From: Carettochelys insculpta
Taxonomy: Eukaryota > Chordata > Testudines > Carettochelyidae
Direction of reading: 5' to 3'
NCBI RefSeq assembly: GCF_033958435.1
Contig: NC_134161.1
Coordinates: 14,818,001-14,882,000 of the forward strand
DNA: 64,000 nt
The position numbers and the translations under genes were made by a program. Each line of letters begins with the position of its first letter. Positions within the stretch are counted from its first letter, which is position 1. Below, in pieces: positions 11,174 through 22,783 of this stretch. The notes under the pieces were generated by a model. That model did not search any database and was not told the DNA's origin. It saw only the letters and a list, made by a program, of their open reading frames with translations.

Positions 11174-11501
11174 CGGGGTCAGCAACCTTGCCGAGGCAGT
11201 GCCGAAATTTGACCTTTTGACCTCTGTGTACGGTCCGAATGCCAGTGATCCTTTTTAAAATCACTAACAGTCCTATTTACAACAGCTTCATTCATAAATA
11301 CATGAAGATGCAGAGCTTTACTGTTTAAGTGGTGGTTGGTAATATTAGCTGGTCTTTTGTTAATCCGCAGGTGGCCTGGCTTTGAGCAAGCTCCCGACTG
11401 CATGGGAGAAGAAGGGCAGAGCTGAGCTCCTGCCTCGCATACCGATGAACATCAGCTCGCGGGCTGCTCTTGGCTCCCATGATGGGGGTTGCTGACCCCT
11501 G
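11174..11501. mobile_element. hAT-like MITE with perfect 8-bp duplication
   Basis: The termini are cggggtcagcaacc at the left and ggttgctgacccctg at the right, inverted repeats with one base missing at the left. Identical ccatatac lies at 11166-11173 and 11502-11509. The 328-bp interior encodes no transposase. The family is inferred from duplication length and termini. Confidence 0.85.
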
Positions 11502-11904
11502 CCATATACCTCATATCAATTGCTGCCAACCCTTGGCACAAGCCATCTTGTGACCTATAAGTATGCACATTGAAGGAAGGAACACAGTTGCTAGAAGGGA
11601 TCAGGTAATACCCACAAATAATGTATTTGATGGTTCCCCCACCCCCACAATCATTGAACAATAAGATTCACAAATAACATTTCTCCATTACGTTCCCGGG
11701 CCCTGGCAAAGGACAAGCCAACACACTGAACAGTTTGTTACTAAATATTGTACTATGTAGGACTCAGACGTCCCAATCCTCATTCAGGCCCGTAGAGCTA
11801 AATACAAGGATACTTGTAGTTTCCTACCCCAGTGAGTTTATCTTCTGGACCAAATCATTCAGGTAATCATAAGCTCTGACAGCCTTTGACATTGATATTT
11901 TAAA

Positions 11905-12000
11905 GGCACTTAACAAGCATTTAGATGCAGGTAGTGGGATTTTCAACAGTGTCCGATTGATTTCAATAGGAATTAGACACTTAACTTTCGAAACCCCCCT
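11905..12000. repeat. Degraded 'ttaggcacc'-type repeat
   Basis: It has gggattttcaacagtgtcc, then attgatttcaatagg and attagacacttaac, as in other copies of this old repeat. A further degenerate piece lies near 12300-12380. Confidence 0.35.
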
Positions 12001-12059
12001 TAGGTTTTAATTTTATTCTCTAAGTGTCTAAATTATTTTTAAATTGTGTCCCTCATTTA

Positions 12060-12268
12060 CAGTGTTTCCTTTAACGTTTTTTCCTTTAATGTTCCTTTAA
12101 TCCCATCCATGGTAGGAATAAATTTAGTTATGTGCACCAAAGCATGTGTAGATGTACACCACCGATAGAAACACGTATTGCCGACTGTGAGTGCTCTGCT
12201 AATCAGCTGGGCCACATCTCAATCTCTCCCAAGTGGCCGCCCAAGCACTCAGTTTATAGGGAACGCTC
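12060..12268 (+). mobile_element. hAT-like MITE, CAGTGTTCC family, copy 1
   Basis: It begins CAGTGTTTCCTTTAA and ends TATAGGGAACGCTC, degraded inverted termini. Flanks are ctcattta (12052-12059) and ctcaatta (12269-12276), 7 of 8 matching. The interior aligns with 31246-31443. Confidence 0.75.
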
Positions 12269-12399
12269 CTCAATTAAATCTCATTAATTTTTCAATGAGC
12301 TTTTAGTCTGCTATATGCGTTAGTCACTTTTGAAAATGGGGCTTTGGCTCCTAAGTGATTTTGTCACTTTCAAAAGAGTTACCCCATATTTGTCCAGCA

Positions 12400-13230
12400 C
12401 GTAGCACTATAAGACTCGAATCCCAGCTGGACTGTAGGTCTGCTACACCAGTACTTATGGTAAATAGTCACACAGAACTTTGAACACACAAACTGTTCCT
12501 GAACAGATGAATGGGAAGGAGTAAGGGATCTCCTTGTAGATTCAATGCTTAATTAGCCAAGTCTTTAAAATCAGAATAGACAAATTGTCCAATTCCAGCA
12601 GACAGAAGGGGTTGGAGTCACAGCCACTTACGAAATCTGTTTCGAGAAATTACTTCTGTTCTGAGCTAACCTAAGGGCGCCAAGGGAAGCAAACATCACG
12701 TGCAGGGACAACAGGAAGTTGACAGTCTTGCTTGCTTGAAACTCAGCGCTGGTTTGCCAGGGTGTTTTGGCTCGAGGAGGTTGGAGTCAGTTGTTTGTCA
12801 GTCCCAGGAGAGGCTCGGATTGCCAGACTCACACTTGATAACGAAAGCGAGGTTAAGTGCCTGGCCAGCCTACAAAGAATTACAGGAAACCTCTTCGCCA
12901 CTCATGACTTCTGGAGAGAACGGGTGGGTGCTGCTGGAAGCAGTGTAAAAGTGGGGCCTTCCTCCTTGAAGACAAACTGGCATCACGATCCTCAGAAACA
13001 CGTTAAGGAACCAACAAGTTGGAGGGAATAGGGGTCCTGGGCAGATCATTGTTGTCCACTTCGATCAAGTGACTGAATCTGCCCGTAAGCACTGATTATG
13101 AAACACAACAACAGGAAAGCTTGGAAGGCTTAGTTACTAGGAAAGACTATAGGAATGTGTCAGTGTCCGGCTCCGGGCCATGTGACCTTGCACTACGATC
13201 CCAGCAGGGAGAGGGGCCTGGCAAACACCC
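12400..13230. other. No gene recognised
   Basis: There are short frames only, up to 99 codons. No repeat ends were recognised. Confidence 0.4.
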
Positions 13231-13234
13231 ATCT

Positions 13235-13340
13235 ATGATTAGAAACACTTTGAGACAGGGACTGTCTTTCTCTTGTGGGTTTGTGCAGCACCTAGCGTCG
13301 TATGGTAGGAGCCTCTCAGTGCTATGCAATACAAATAACC
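13235..13340 (+). repeat. SINE tail of the 'cagcacctagc' type
   Basis: It carries gagacagggactgtctttct, then tgtgcagcacctagcgtcgt, then ctatgcaatacaaataa. This is the best-preserved example of the tail also seen at 7913, 56190 and 58490. Confidence 0.6.
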
Positions 13341-13688
13341 TGCATGATGCACTCACCCAAGGCAAAGCATCAGGCCTGATTCTTCTCTAGCATATACCAA
13401 ACACATCATCATCTAATTCCATTTGACATGGACTGACTCCAGTACAAGATGAGGGAAGAATCTAGCCTCCAGGTTTCTGATGGAAATGGCCATGTAGCAT
13501 CAAGAAGGGACTTTCTTTCTTCCAACTAAATCAGTATCTAGCATGTGGGTAGGAGGTTGTGTGCTGCTGGAGGTTCCATGAGACAAGCCAATGTCCTGGC
13601 CACGTGTGATTTCAATGGCCTATGGAGGAGCTTGTATGTGCAGTGATGGTGCTTGGATGCCACAGCACACATATATTCCTGAAAAGGT

Positions 13689-13980
13689 AGAATCATAGAA
13701 TCCCTGGGCTGGAAGAGACCTCAGGAGGTCGTCAAGTCCAGCCCCCTGTCTAAAGCAGGATGAACCCCCAACTAAATCATCCCAGCCAGGAATTTGTCAA
13801 GCCAGGACTTATAAACCTCTAGGGATGGAGATTCCACCACCTCTCTAAGTAACGCATTCCAGAGCTTCACCACCCTCCTGGTGAAATGAGTTTTGGGTGG
13901 GAGATTGAGTGTGAACTCCATTGGCATCTTGTCCCAACTGCAGTCTGTCTCCCTAATGCCTCCCTGCAGCCTCAAATGGA
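13689..13980 (-). mobile_element. CR1 LINE, 5'-truncated, 3' end
   Basis: On the minus strand this ends with the CR1 3' tail (GGATTCTATGATTCTA). It encodes the last ~65 residues of ORF2 with the conserved pattern W-N-x-L-x(2)-E-V-V-E-S-P-S-L-E. The reading frame at 13772-13975 is open. It is a severely 5'-truncated copy of the kind CR1 normally leaves. Confidence 0.85.
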
Positions 13981-13984
13981 GACA

Positions 13985-15200
13985 GAATTATTTTTCACTT
14001 CCTGACCTAGTTATTGTAGCATTAGCAGACATCACTCAGCGGTTGCTGCCTTTCACACTAGAGGAAGCAGCAGCTCGGGGCGGGAGAAATTTGCTGCGTC
14101 AGTCTGGGGGTTCTTTGGGACGAAAGGCACTTTTGGAATGCTATCCAGCACAGATTTCAAAACGCATTCCTAGAAAGAACACAATAGATGTGTGCAGAGG
14201 ACCAAAAATACTTTTGTGCTGGGTACAAGCCTTCTAAAACTATTGGGAATACTGTTACAGTTCTTCTCAGCTCCCCAAGCTTTGGGACAAAACTCTTGCG
14301 CCAAGAATATTCTCTTTGTCAGCTAGGAGATAGAGATTTCCCTCCTGTGCTACATAAATCCCTCCTCATTCCAATTGCTTCTCTGCTGTAAAGATCTCCT
14401 TTCATTACTGCCCTTATTAAGTACTGCACTTCTCCTGGCTCACCCTTAATGGTGACCCTGCCAACAAGCCATCCACTGCAAATGCCTCTCGCCCACTAGG
14501 AATTAGACAGAATGACAGGGTCAATTTCCAATAGGACATCAGGATGCAAGAGATGGGAAGAAATTGGGGCTTAGGGAGAGACATTAATTAGTCATGATGG
14601 CCTGGAAAGGACCAGATCTGTGCCTGGAATAATATTTTTCTCCATCACTTTTCAGAGGCCTTTGTTTGCTAACTTCTACTAGGCCATTGTGGGAAAGCAG
14701 CTCCTCCCACACCCCTGTGAGGTTCGCTGGGCCTGAGTTTGACAGGCTGCTGTAACACCAATAGAAGACAATGGAAGCTGTGGTAATGAAGCATCCCTGG
14801 AAGTCAGGGCCCGCTAGTAATCTCCTGCTGAACTTTTCTGCACAATGTTATCCGCCCTTTCTCTCTCTCTCTCTCTTGCTCATCCTGAAGGTCGTGAACT
14901 TTGGGGTGAGTGGGAAGTAAGGCTCCATGCCAGAAAGTCCAAGGTCAGTGGGGAGTTTAAACTAGATACAGCACTTTAGGGTTCTGTAGTATCTGAGGGT
15001 CTTCCATATAAGATCAATAGCGATAGTGGCTCACCTAGCGGGCCATGCATCCACCATATCTTCAGCGAGACAACAACATCAACAGCGAAGCTCATTCCGA
15101 TGACCTGTGTCACAAGGTGACATGCCAGAGCCCCAGGTATGATCAGCTGTGATGCCGGCGAAGGTGTAGGCTACGAACAGGACTTTGTGCTTAAGGCACA
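13985..15200. other. No gene recognised; includes a (CT)n run
   Basis: This is unique-looking DNA with a pure CT dinucleotide run at about 14858-14875. Frames stay under 115 codons and lack motifs. Confidence 0.45.
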
Positions 15201-15204
15201 GAAC

Positions 15205-15345
15205 TTGTAGCACCTTTCATTCTGAGGGCTAAATGTGCTACACAGAGCTAGGGAGGCATTATTTTACAGATGCGGAAACTGGAACCCAGGGAATTTAAAT
15301 GACTTGCCCCAGATCATCTGGCAGGTAGTGCTCGGAACAGCCGGA
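15205..15345 (-). repeat. MIR/CORE-type SINE fragment
   Basis: The plus strand reads attattttacagatgcggaa, then aaatgacttgccccagatca, the reverse complement of the MIR core and 3' end. Confidence 0.55.
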
Positions 15346-15394
15346 TCCACAATAGCTCATTGCACATTGCTTATTAGTGCTGCAGGACACAGTC

Positions 15395-15505
15395 ACCCAC
15401 CATGGGAGCCTGTGTTTCTCTTGGTGGTGCACATCCACACATGCCTTGGTGCACACAATAAAATTTATTTTGTGTTTGGATAGAAAAAAGTAGAGAGACC
15501 CCTGG
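15395..15505 (-). mobile_element. hAT-like MITE fragment, CAGTGTTCC family
   Basis: The segment ggtggtgcacatccacacat, then ccttggtgcacacaataaaa corresponds to the reverse of the interior of 31246-31443. Its termini are lost. A second short piece with the family's left end lies at 15867-15900. Confidence 0.5.
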
Positions 15506-15984
15506 TCCCTGCTGCGTGGGCAGCTCTCAAAGCTTATTGTCCAGCCCAACCCCTGGAATTTACATAGCAACAAAACAGCCTGGCAGCTCATGCCTCACAA
15601 GCCCACGGCGGCTGGCCCAGGCCAGTCATGGGTTTTGCTTTGCTGGCTAGACATGCTCTAAACGTAACGTTCTTGACTCTTTCATCAGCAGAGACCATTG
15701 GGGCCAGCCATATTGTTGCTAAGCTCATTTGGATCACAGAACTTTCATCCTTCCTCTTTTTTATATTGAAACAAAACCAACCTAATGAAATACTAATAGC
15801 CAAAAGGGCGGGCAAGCCAGAATAGCTCTGCTGGCTTTCAAGGGACTTATTATCCAATGCCGAGAGCAGTATCCCTCTAAACAGCTTGTGAGCCCTCTAG
15901 TGGTGCTCACTGTGTTCTGTGTTTTAGAAGTCACCAGAAAGCAGCTGGAGCAGCAGTGTGTGTGTGTAGCTAGGCTGTGTGTCA

Positions 15985-16249
15985 GAGTGTGTCTTCACAA
16001 CCCAGGAGATGGACCTGGTCGGGGTCGATCTTCTGGGGTTTGATTGCGTGTGCCTAGTGGGGACGCGCACAATCAAAGTACCAGGGGTTGCCAGTTGACC
16101 CATGTACTGCTCAAGCTCATGAGGAGTAAGGGAGGTACACAGCACAGTTTCACCCATCAACCTCCTTCAGTGAGGCCGGCGGGATAAGTCGATTCCAGCT
16201 ATGCATTGCATATCTACAATCGACTTGGAGGTCTAGTGTAGACCCTGGC
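15985..16249. mobile_element. PIF/Harbinger-like MITE
   Basis: It opens with gagtgtgtcttcac and closes with gtctagtgtagaccctggc, degraded forms of the GGG..GTCTACAC terminus found at 41990, 50126 and 52267. Interior blocks (gatcttctggggtttgatt, catcaacctcc) are shared with those copies. The 3-bp duplication is not preserved. Confidence 0.6.
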
Positions 16250-16254
16250 ATTAT

Positions 16255-16900
16255 CCTGTTTCTCCAGTAAGCAGACATGGTTATTTGGGACTCAGCTGGG
16301 CCCGTATGTGTATTTCCAGAGCAAAGCCCCACCATAAATAGGCCACTCCGCCAAATTCTTAGTAAAGCAACTCCTGAGCAAAACTGAAACTGGCATCCTG
16401 ACAGTGTTCATTCAGGCTCCACACCTGATGTTTGCTTCCAGAGGTCATCTCAGAGTCCTGACACCTCCTACATGGGGCTCAGTGAAAGCAAAACAATTAC
16501 TCTTGCCTTTGTCTGTCATCAGACACGGCTCTTCAACGCCTCTGCAGTGCGTTTTTCCATCCCTCAAGGGGCTTTCAGGGAGGAATGTGCTCGGGTGAAC
16601 TTCAGAGAAGGGCGGGTTGGATGAGTAAGTAAATACAGGGTACACACACTAATCCTTTAAAGGGGTTTGACATGCTCTGAGCAGCATGTTCGATGCGACA
16701 GTGAATATAAGTGGTGCTGGTCACAAATTTTCCCCAAAATATATTTTAAGGAAACCCCCCCTCCCCCACCAACAAAACCCCCTTATTTTTACCAAAAATA
16801 ACATTTTTAGTGTGGTTGACTTTTTCAGAATTTTTGCTGAATGTGTGGAAAAAAAACAGTTTCCCTTTTTTCTTTCGTTGTTTCTCCTGGCCCCTTCTCT
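16255..16900. other. No gene recognised
   Basis: There is a run of C (16757-16768 region) and AT-rich DNA before the next element. Frames are short. Confidence 0.4.
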
Positions 16901-16905
16901 TACTA

Positions 16906-17210
16906 TAGGTTGAACCTCTGTAATCTGGAAGTTTCTCATCCAGCAACATCCATAATCTGGCATGATTTTGGTTATCTGGATGACTGCTTACAAGTGTGGC
17001 CAAGTTTCCCGTGGTTCCATAAAGTTTGTTTTCAGCCACCAGTCCTGACTCTGTTTTCTGGGGTGTTATTTAGCTGTAATTTACCCCTAAATATCTTCTA
17101 AGAGCCCAGTAAGCTGTGGAAGTGTTGGTAATGTTACTAGACAATATTGACCAGCTGTTGTCCAGCACCAATCAGGTCCCAAGGCTGCTGGATGAGAGAG
17201 GGTCAACCTA
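16906..17210 (+). mobile_element. pogo/Tigger-like MITE, copy 2
   Basis: The termini taggttgaacctctgtaatc and the complementary right end ggtcaaccta are flanked by TA at 16904-16905 and 17211-17212. The interior follows copy 1 (5581-5906) in the same orientation. It is 305 bp and non-coding. Confidence 0.8.
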
Positions 17211-17281
17211 TAGAATTGAAAGAGAGAAGCCCAAAACAGCAAAAGCACACAATTTCTTGAATTTTTTGGTTTACACTTAGT

Positions 17282-17326
17282 AAAAACAAACAAACAAAAG
17301 AATGAATGAATGAACAAACAAAAAAT
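17282..17326. repeat. Simple repeat (AAAC)n/(AATG)n
   Basis: Short runs of aaac and aatg tetranucleotides. Confidence 0.7.
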
Positions 17327-17506
17327 GTCCAACAATTTTACAATTTTCTTCATAATTTCCCATGGCAAACAGGTAGCATTTTTGGATCCACTCTGATGGG
17401 TAGGCCTATTATACACAGAATGTTTGTATCTATATGGCTACATTAGTTAGGGTGTAACAATTTTACAGACAACTCCTAGCTCAGACACTGTTATATTGGT
17501 ATAATG

Positions 17507-17665
17507 GCTTGTCTACACAGGCACATTTTTCTAGAAAGTTTTCCAGTCACGTCAGTAAGGTGAAGATTTAATCACAGATATTTTTAGTAAAAGTCACGCA
17601 CAAGGTCACGGGTAATAAACTAAAATTCACAGCTTGTGACCTGTCCGTGACTTTTACTATAAATA
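17507..17665. repeat. Harbinger-like end and imperfect hairpin
   Basis: The segment begins with ggcttgtctacacaggc, like the Harbinger-type termini elsewhere. Further in, 17579-17609 and 17636-17665 are imperfect complements (tttttagtaaaagtcac against gtgacttttactataaa) and could form a ~30-bp stem. The right end was not located. I recall a related repeat in reptiles but cannot name it. Confidence 0.45.
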
Positions 17666-17669
17666 CCCC

Positions 17670-19395
17670 TGACTAAAACTTAGCTGCTCCTGGGGCCCTG
17701 AGATGCCAGTGCTCTGGGGGCCCCAGGATCAATGACTAGCCTCTGTTCTGGCCATAGAAGTTGATTACCATCCTCCATGTACTGCACCAAGCCCCCCGAG
17801 AACCACTGCGTAGACAGACAGACAGCTTAGGTAGCCCTGGAGCCAGATACCCAGGCTGCTCCAGGTGTGGCTGGCACTCTGGCCCCTGGGGGCCGTCCCC
17901 TGCAGTCACCAGTGCAGCTGGTCCTTGGGGTCAGCAGTCACAGATGTTCTAGCAAGTCACACAATTAGGACCATCAATGTGGGAGGCGGGTAGAGAGAAA
18001 GGGGCTGTTGCCCTGGGCATGAACATTCAAAAGGGTCCAGGGTTCCCGGCTGTCCCCACTGCTACTGATAGTCAGAACAGAGCCTAGGAACAACATAAGT
18101 GTTTTCCCGTGGGATCAGGGTCAGTCTGTGAACTGTGAGATGGGCATTCTTTGGGCCCTGCCCTTGCAGTAGGATTCAGGACAAGTTAGTTTCCCTGGCT
18201 GTAAAATGACAAGAACAACATGGGCCCTTCTGCACAAAGCACGATGGAAGGGTTAAGCATGAGCCCTAAACTTGTGGCTTTCAATTAGCCGTGTCACCCC
18301 CACCCCAACTGCCTCCAGCCCAAAGTCTACCTGTCACCAGTCGAGAGAGCGCCACCAGCTGCTGCAGTGTTAGATGCTTGCAAACAGCGAAGAGAACAAG
18401 ATTAATGCTAAAGAGGAAAATAAGCCTCAAGAACTGCTTGGTGCTAATTAAAGCCTGTATCTGTCTCCCTGCTACTTTTCAACTCCTCTGCTCACAGCAG
18501 CATCAAGCACAGCCCACGCGTGGTTTGGGGAGCAGCAAGGACAAAGGTCATTTCGGGGGGAGGTGTAGCCGAGGGGACAGGGCCAGTCCATAGCTAATGG
18601 CTCTGCCATTAACCAGGGGCTATGCCTTTCCCCTCCCATCCTTTGTATGCCTTGTGCCCTTAGCGTGTGAGCTTGGTACGGCAGGAACTGTTTCTGACTC
18701 CACGTATACAAGGCTTAAAACCGTGGGGCCCTGATCGCTGTGAGAGCTGGTAGGATCATAACAAGCCTGCAGAGCTAGTGGCAATTTTGTCCGGAGCGTT
18801 ACATTAGAAGAGGCCCAGGTGCGCTTTGTCCAGGACACATCAGCATCAGCTCTTGCTGGCGGGACACCTCATGTTGTTATTGGTCCCTGCTCCCCACCTC
18901 CAGCTTGTAGCGGGCTGCGGTATTTCATCGAGCAACGATTAAGTTTCTGTGGGTATTTTCTTGATGCTAAAGGGCATCACCCCCACCCCCCCCAGCCCAT
19001 GAGCCTCTTTTAATTGTGCAGCCTTCGGCAGAAATGGCTCAGTGTTACCCAGCCAGCTCCTTTTTCGGGGACCGCAGCAGTTTTCTCACACATGCTCTGA
19101 TAAGATCAGCAATCGTGGCCGCAAACAGCCTGCAGGAGCTGCTGAGCCGTGGGGCTGACTCCTTTCAAACATGTTTGAAAATGGGACCCCATCTCCGGCT
19201 CAGCTCTGAGTCTCTTCGTGCCTTGGGAATATTTATTTTGAGAAATACTGACGGATTCTCTTCTGTGCTGTAAAGGGGAGAAAAGGAAGTCACATCGCAA
19301 AGGGCCTGTTTTCTTCTCTGTCTCCCTTGTAACAGCATCTGCCACAGTCATGCACACTTTCAAAACAAAAGTCCTTCTCCCCACCCCCACCGGTT
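17670..19395. other. No gene recognised
   Basis: This is GC-balanced unique-looking DNA. Stretches at 18300-18500 and 19030-19270 show no repeat signature and would be the first places to look for conserved non-coding sequence. Frames up to 100 codons have no domains. Confidence 0.4.
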
Positions 19396-19414
19396 TCTTT
19401 TGAAGAACGCCTCA

Positions 19415-19550
19415 CCCTCATAGAGAGCTTATCCTGGGCAGATCTCAAGGGGCTTCACTAAGGAAGTCAGGATCACCATTTACAGATGGGGAAACCAAGG
19501 CACATGGCAGGGAAATGAATTGCGCAGAGCTGTCTAATCTAGGCTCAATC
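19415..19550 (-). repeat. MIR/CORE-type SINE fragment
   Basis: The plus strand contains caccatttacagatgggga, then aaccaaggcacatggcag, the reverse of the MIR 3' region. Confidence 0.5.
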
Positions 19551-19559
19551 TACTAAACT

Positions 19560-20145
19560 GGACTGCCAAGCTTTTTGCAAACACTTAAGTTCCAGGAGTT
19601 GAATCCAGACCCAGCATGTGGGGTGGTTTCCAGCCCAGGTTTTGATACTGGAGTTGTCTCTGATTCTTTCAGGTGGGATTTTTGTCCTGGGGAAAGTCAT
19701 TGTGGAGATAAAATTCCCTCTGAGTCCCAGATCACCCAATCTAAGTTCGACCTGGTAACAGCTGAACATTGCTACCATGAGGAATCAAAGCCATGTGTGG
19801 GCAGCTCTGATTCCAGGCGGTCCTGGAGTGGCAACCTTACCTGCTGTTGCTATCACCACCAGCCTCCCATCTCTGCATCTGCCCAAATCCAGCTGAACAC
19901 ATCAGCCCAATTCCAGCCAGCACTACCCCTTGCTCTGCCCCCAAAACACTCCAGCTTTTCGACCCGAAAAGGTCGAATTATTTACCAAATTGCCAAATTT
20001 ACCATCAGTTGCCATGGAGGACTTCTGTGTATTCAGACAATTTCCCAGTGGGCAAGTATAATCCAGACACCTACAAAATGTGGATCACTGTCCCATGGAG
20101 TGGCACCTAGACCACCACTAAGAGAAAGACAGCACCTCCTCTACC
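19560..20145. other. No gene recognised
   Basis: A 193-codon plus-strand frame (19575-20156) spans most of this stretch, but it has no motif and its composition is like the flanks. A small hairpin (7-bp stem, ttcgacc/ggtcgaa) lies at about 19958-19978. Confidence 0.4.
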
Positions 20146-20159
20146 ACCTTAGCTGAAGG

Positions 20160-20232
20160 CCAGCCGGTTTTTAGCTCAAACTGTAGAGCTCATGCATTAA
20201 ACATTAGGTCATCAGGTTCAAGTCCACCTGTG
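20160..20232 (+). repeat. tRNA-derived SINE or tRNA pseudogene
   Basis: The sequence tagctcaaactgtagagctc resembles a tRNA A box and D arm, and aggttcaagtcc 50 bases on matches the B box (GGTTCRANNCC). No complete cloverleaf can be drawn, so this is a tRNA-derived relic and not a working tRNA gene. Confidence 0.55.
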
Positions 20233-20239
20233 GGTGGTT

Positions 20240-21175
20240 ACACAAGCACCGCCATAATCTGACTCATTAGTCTGCGGGAAAAGCCATACAGAATGAATCC
20301 TTGTTGTTAGGAAAGAAAGCAATGACTCCCTGTTGCCCCACCCCCCCGCCCAATCTGGGGTAAATTTACTTGAGACGTAGCCACAAACAGAGGACTTCAG
20401 CCTGGAGGGATGTCCATGTAGCCGCGGCAACACAGAACTCTCACCCAGGTCAACACTGACCAGAAAGGTTTGCAATTTGGAAAGGCATCCAAAGGTATTT
20501 GCTGTCTGACACTAATTGAATTTCAGTGGGATACAAGCAGCAACCTCAGCTAGGTGCTTGTGAAAACCCCGGGTGGAAAGGAAGTATTTATCGACCACTT
20601 AAGGGAAAGTATAAATTCAGCTCCTGAACTGAACCAAACACAGGGATGACAGGTTTAATTTTTCCTGTTTTGCCCCGCCCAATAGCAAGACTGGGGGTAT
20701 GAACCCCACTCAAAGAGCTCAGGGTCTAAACAGAGCAGGCACTGGGTGGGAGACAGGGTACCAGTCAGCTGCAGAGCAAATGACATGATGATGGTGGCAA
20801 GTGCCATGTTGGTGCTATGAAGTTTAATTTGGGTGGGGGTCAGGGGATTTGGGTTAGAAGGGAGAGGACACATTGGAAGGAAGGTGAGGGAGACAGTGGG
20901 GGTAAAGAGGAGGGTAAATATTTTCTAACACACCCACATATCTGCCTTCTGAAGTCTTGCTCTGAGTCACTGCTCCAGAGATGACTAGCTGGTGAGGGGT
21001 GAGCTCAGCGGTCTATGGCTGTCCTCCTGGGACTGATGGGCAGGGGCTTCCAAACTGCCATTTTCAAGGCAGAACTGCTGTAGATTCACCTCTTTGTTCA
21101 CACTTCCCTGCACATAGGCAACGTTAATGCCTGGTCTAGAAACTCGTGATGCTGGGAGGATTTGTGTGGAGCACA
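20240..21175. other. No gene recognised
   Basis: There are short frames only. A C-rich run lies at 20339-20351. No repeat ends were found. Confidence 0.4.
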
Positions 21176-21180
21176 ACATA

Positions 21181-21375
21181 GACTATGAGGTCAGAACGGA
21201 CCATGGTGATAACCAAATCCAACCTCCTGCACAGCACAGGGAAAAGAATTTCACCTGGTAATTCCTGCTTTCAGCAACACCCAAGCCTGACCTAAAGATT
21301 CCAAGTGACGGAGAAGGTAGCAAATCCCTTGATAAATTGTTACAATGACTGATTGCCCTCATTGTTTTCAAAAAA
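21181..21375 (-). mobile_element. CR1 LINE 3' fragment
   Basis: The plus strand shows gactatgaggtcagaacgga, then ccaaatccaacctcctgcac, the reverse of a CR1-type 3' untranslated region. The tail repeat is degraded. Confidence 0.55.
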
Positions 21376-21409
21376 ATGCATCGTCTGGCCAGTTTGATCG
21401 AGGGCCCAT

Positions 21410-21560
21410 GAGTCAGGCCTTGTGGATTTTACTCCAGACTCTGCCACTGAGTAGCTGTGTTTCAGGGAGCAAGTCATAACCATGGGTGTCTCAGCTTCCC
21501 CTTCTGTAAAATCACAAGTACTTTAGTACCCGTAGAAAAGGGCTGTGGGTCTCAATCAAT
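21410..21560 (+). repeat. MIR/CORE-type SINE
   Basis: It carries actctgccactgagtagctg, then gtctcagcttccccttctgt, then aaaatcacaagtacttt, following the MIR body on the plus strand. Confidence 0.55.
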
Positions 21561-21569
21561 GTCTAAGAT

Positions 21570-22780
21570 GCCTGGATGGAAACAGCCTTGCTTTAGTGTT
21601 ACCCAGTCTTGCTCTTGTTGGGCCTTCACTGAAAGGGACTACTGAACGGAAAGGGTCTGGAAGAGTCTCACGTGAGGGATCATCCTCTGATTTGTCCTTG
21701 GAGAGTGGTTCCCGTGGGGGAGGGCTCCACAGAGCTGGAGAATGACCTTGGTATCTCTCAATGTTCTGTATGGCTGGGTGTCCCCCATATTCCCCTTAGA
21801 GTCAAACTGCCATTGTCAACAACAGGTGCTGAGCCAGCCCCTCTGTTTGCTTTCCCGTTGCCCAGCAGCTGAGCAGCGATGCGAGCCATAACCAGCAGCA
21901 TGTCTGTTTCTTTCTAGAAAAAAAAAAGTACCTTGAGGTTAACACCAGTGCTTCTTCCTGCTTGACACCTCCTCCTCCGCTGCCAGAGAGCTGGGAAAAT
22001 GTTACTAAGTCACACTGCAACGTCAGGAGCCACTGCCATGGCATCCGATTGAATCAGCACACAACGAAACTAGAAAACGTTGGGTTATTCACTCAGGAAG
22101 AGCCTGTGTTGTGATCTAGAGGTGGCCCCGGCCAAGCTTAGGGTGGCCCTGTCTTCTCCCCATCACAGTTTAAGGGAAACCACAGGCAAAGTGGAAGTGA
22201 AATGTCTGTCTTCCACTCTCACCTGCTGCCCTCTCATCATGCAAGGACTTTTCCCTAGCCTGCTCCTCCAAGCCACCAGCCCCACTATGCTAAATAGGAA
22301 GTGTCTTTTCTGCTGAGCCCCACTGGAGGGGAGATTATAAACCAGGGAATGGTTGGACGAAGGGAGTGGGGAGGAAGGAAGAAAAATGAAACACCCACCA
22401 CTTAGTTAAGAGGTCTGCTCTTCCCAGCACCTCCAGTGCCCCATGTGCCTGGAACTTTGTTTGCAGGGTCATGGGGGAGAGTGTTTGCTTTGTATTTGTT
22501 TTCCTAGCACACTTAGCTGCCTGGGATACACCTGGTACGACTGTTGGATCCTGCACTTCCAGATGGGTTCCACAAAATAAGATCCTGCTACTGGGAAGGG
22601 TGGCAGAACCCATGCTGGGGTTAATTCTTGCTGGTGAAAAAAGAGTGGGTGTTACTAGAGGGGATCATATAATTCACACCTAATTCTGGGGAAGTACATT
22701 CCTGCAGATTTGCATTGGAGTCACCACTGGCAGCTACATACAGTAAGGATTGCAACATCTGCAGTCTGTCCTCTGCTTTT
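21570..22780. other. No gene recognised
   Basis: This is unique-looking DNA with frames up to 92 codons and an A run at 21919-21928. It is the left flank of the large CR1. Confidence 0.45.
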
Positions 22781-22783
22781 CGT

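Noticed and set aside
10766..11661. A minus-strand gene interrupted by the hAT element (frames 10766-11185 and 11452-11661)
   Set aside because: Removing the element plus one duplication takes out 336 bp, a multiple of three, yet the two frames are in different phases, so they do not join. Neither resembles a known protein.
19175..19186. aaacatgttt palindrome as a p53-type half site
   Set aside because: A single 10-bp palindrome is expected by chance in 64 kb, and no second half site adjoins it.
19575..20156. 193-codon plus-strand frame
   Set aside because: Composition like the flanks, no motif, no splice or start context to support it.
20160..20232. Functional tRNA gene
   Set aside because: A- and B-box-like sequences are present, but the acceptor and anticodon arms do not pair.
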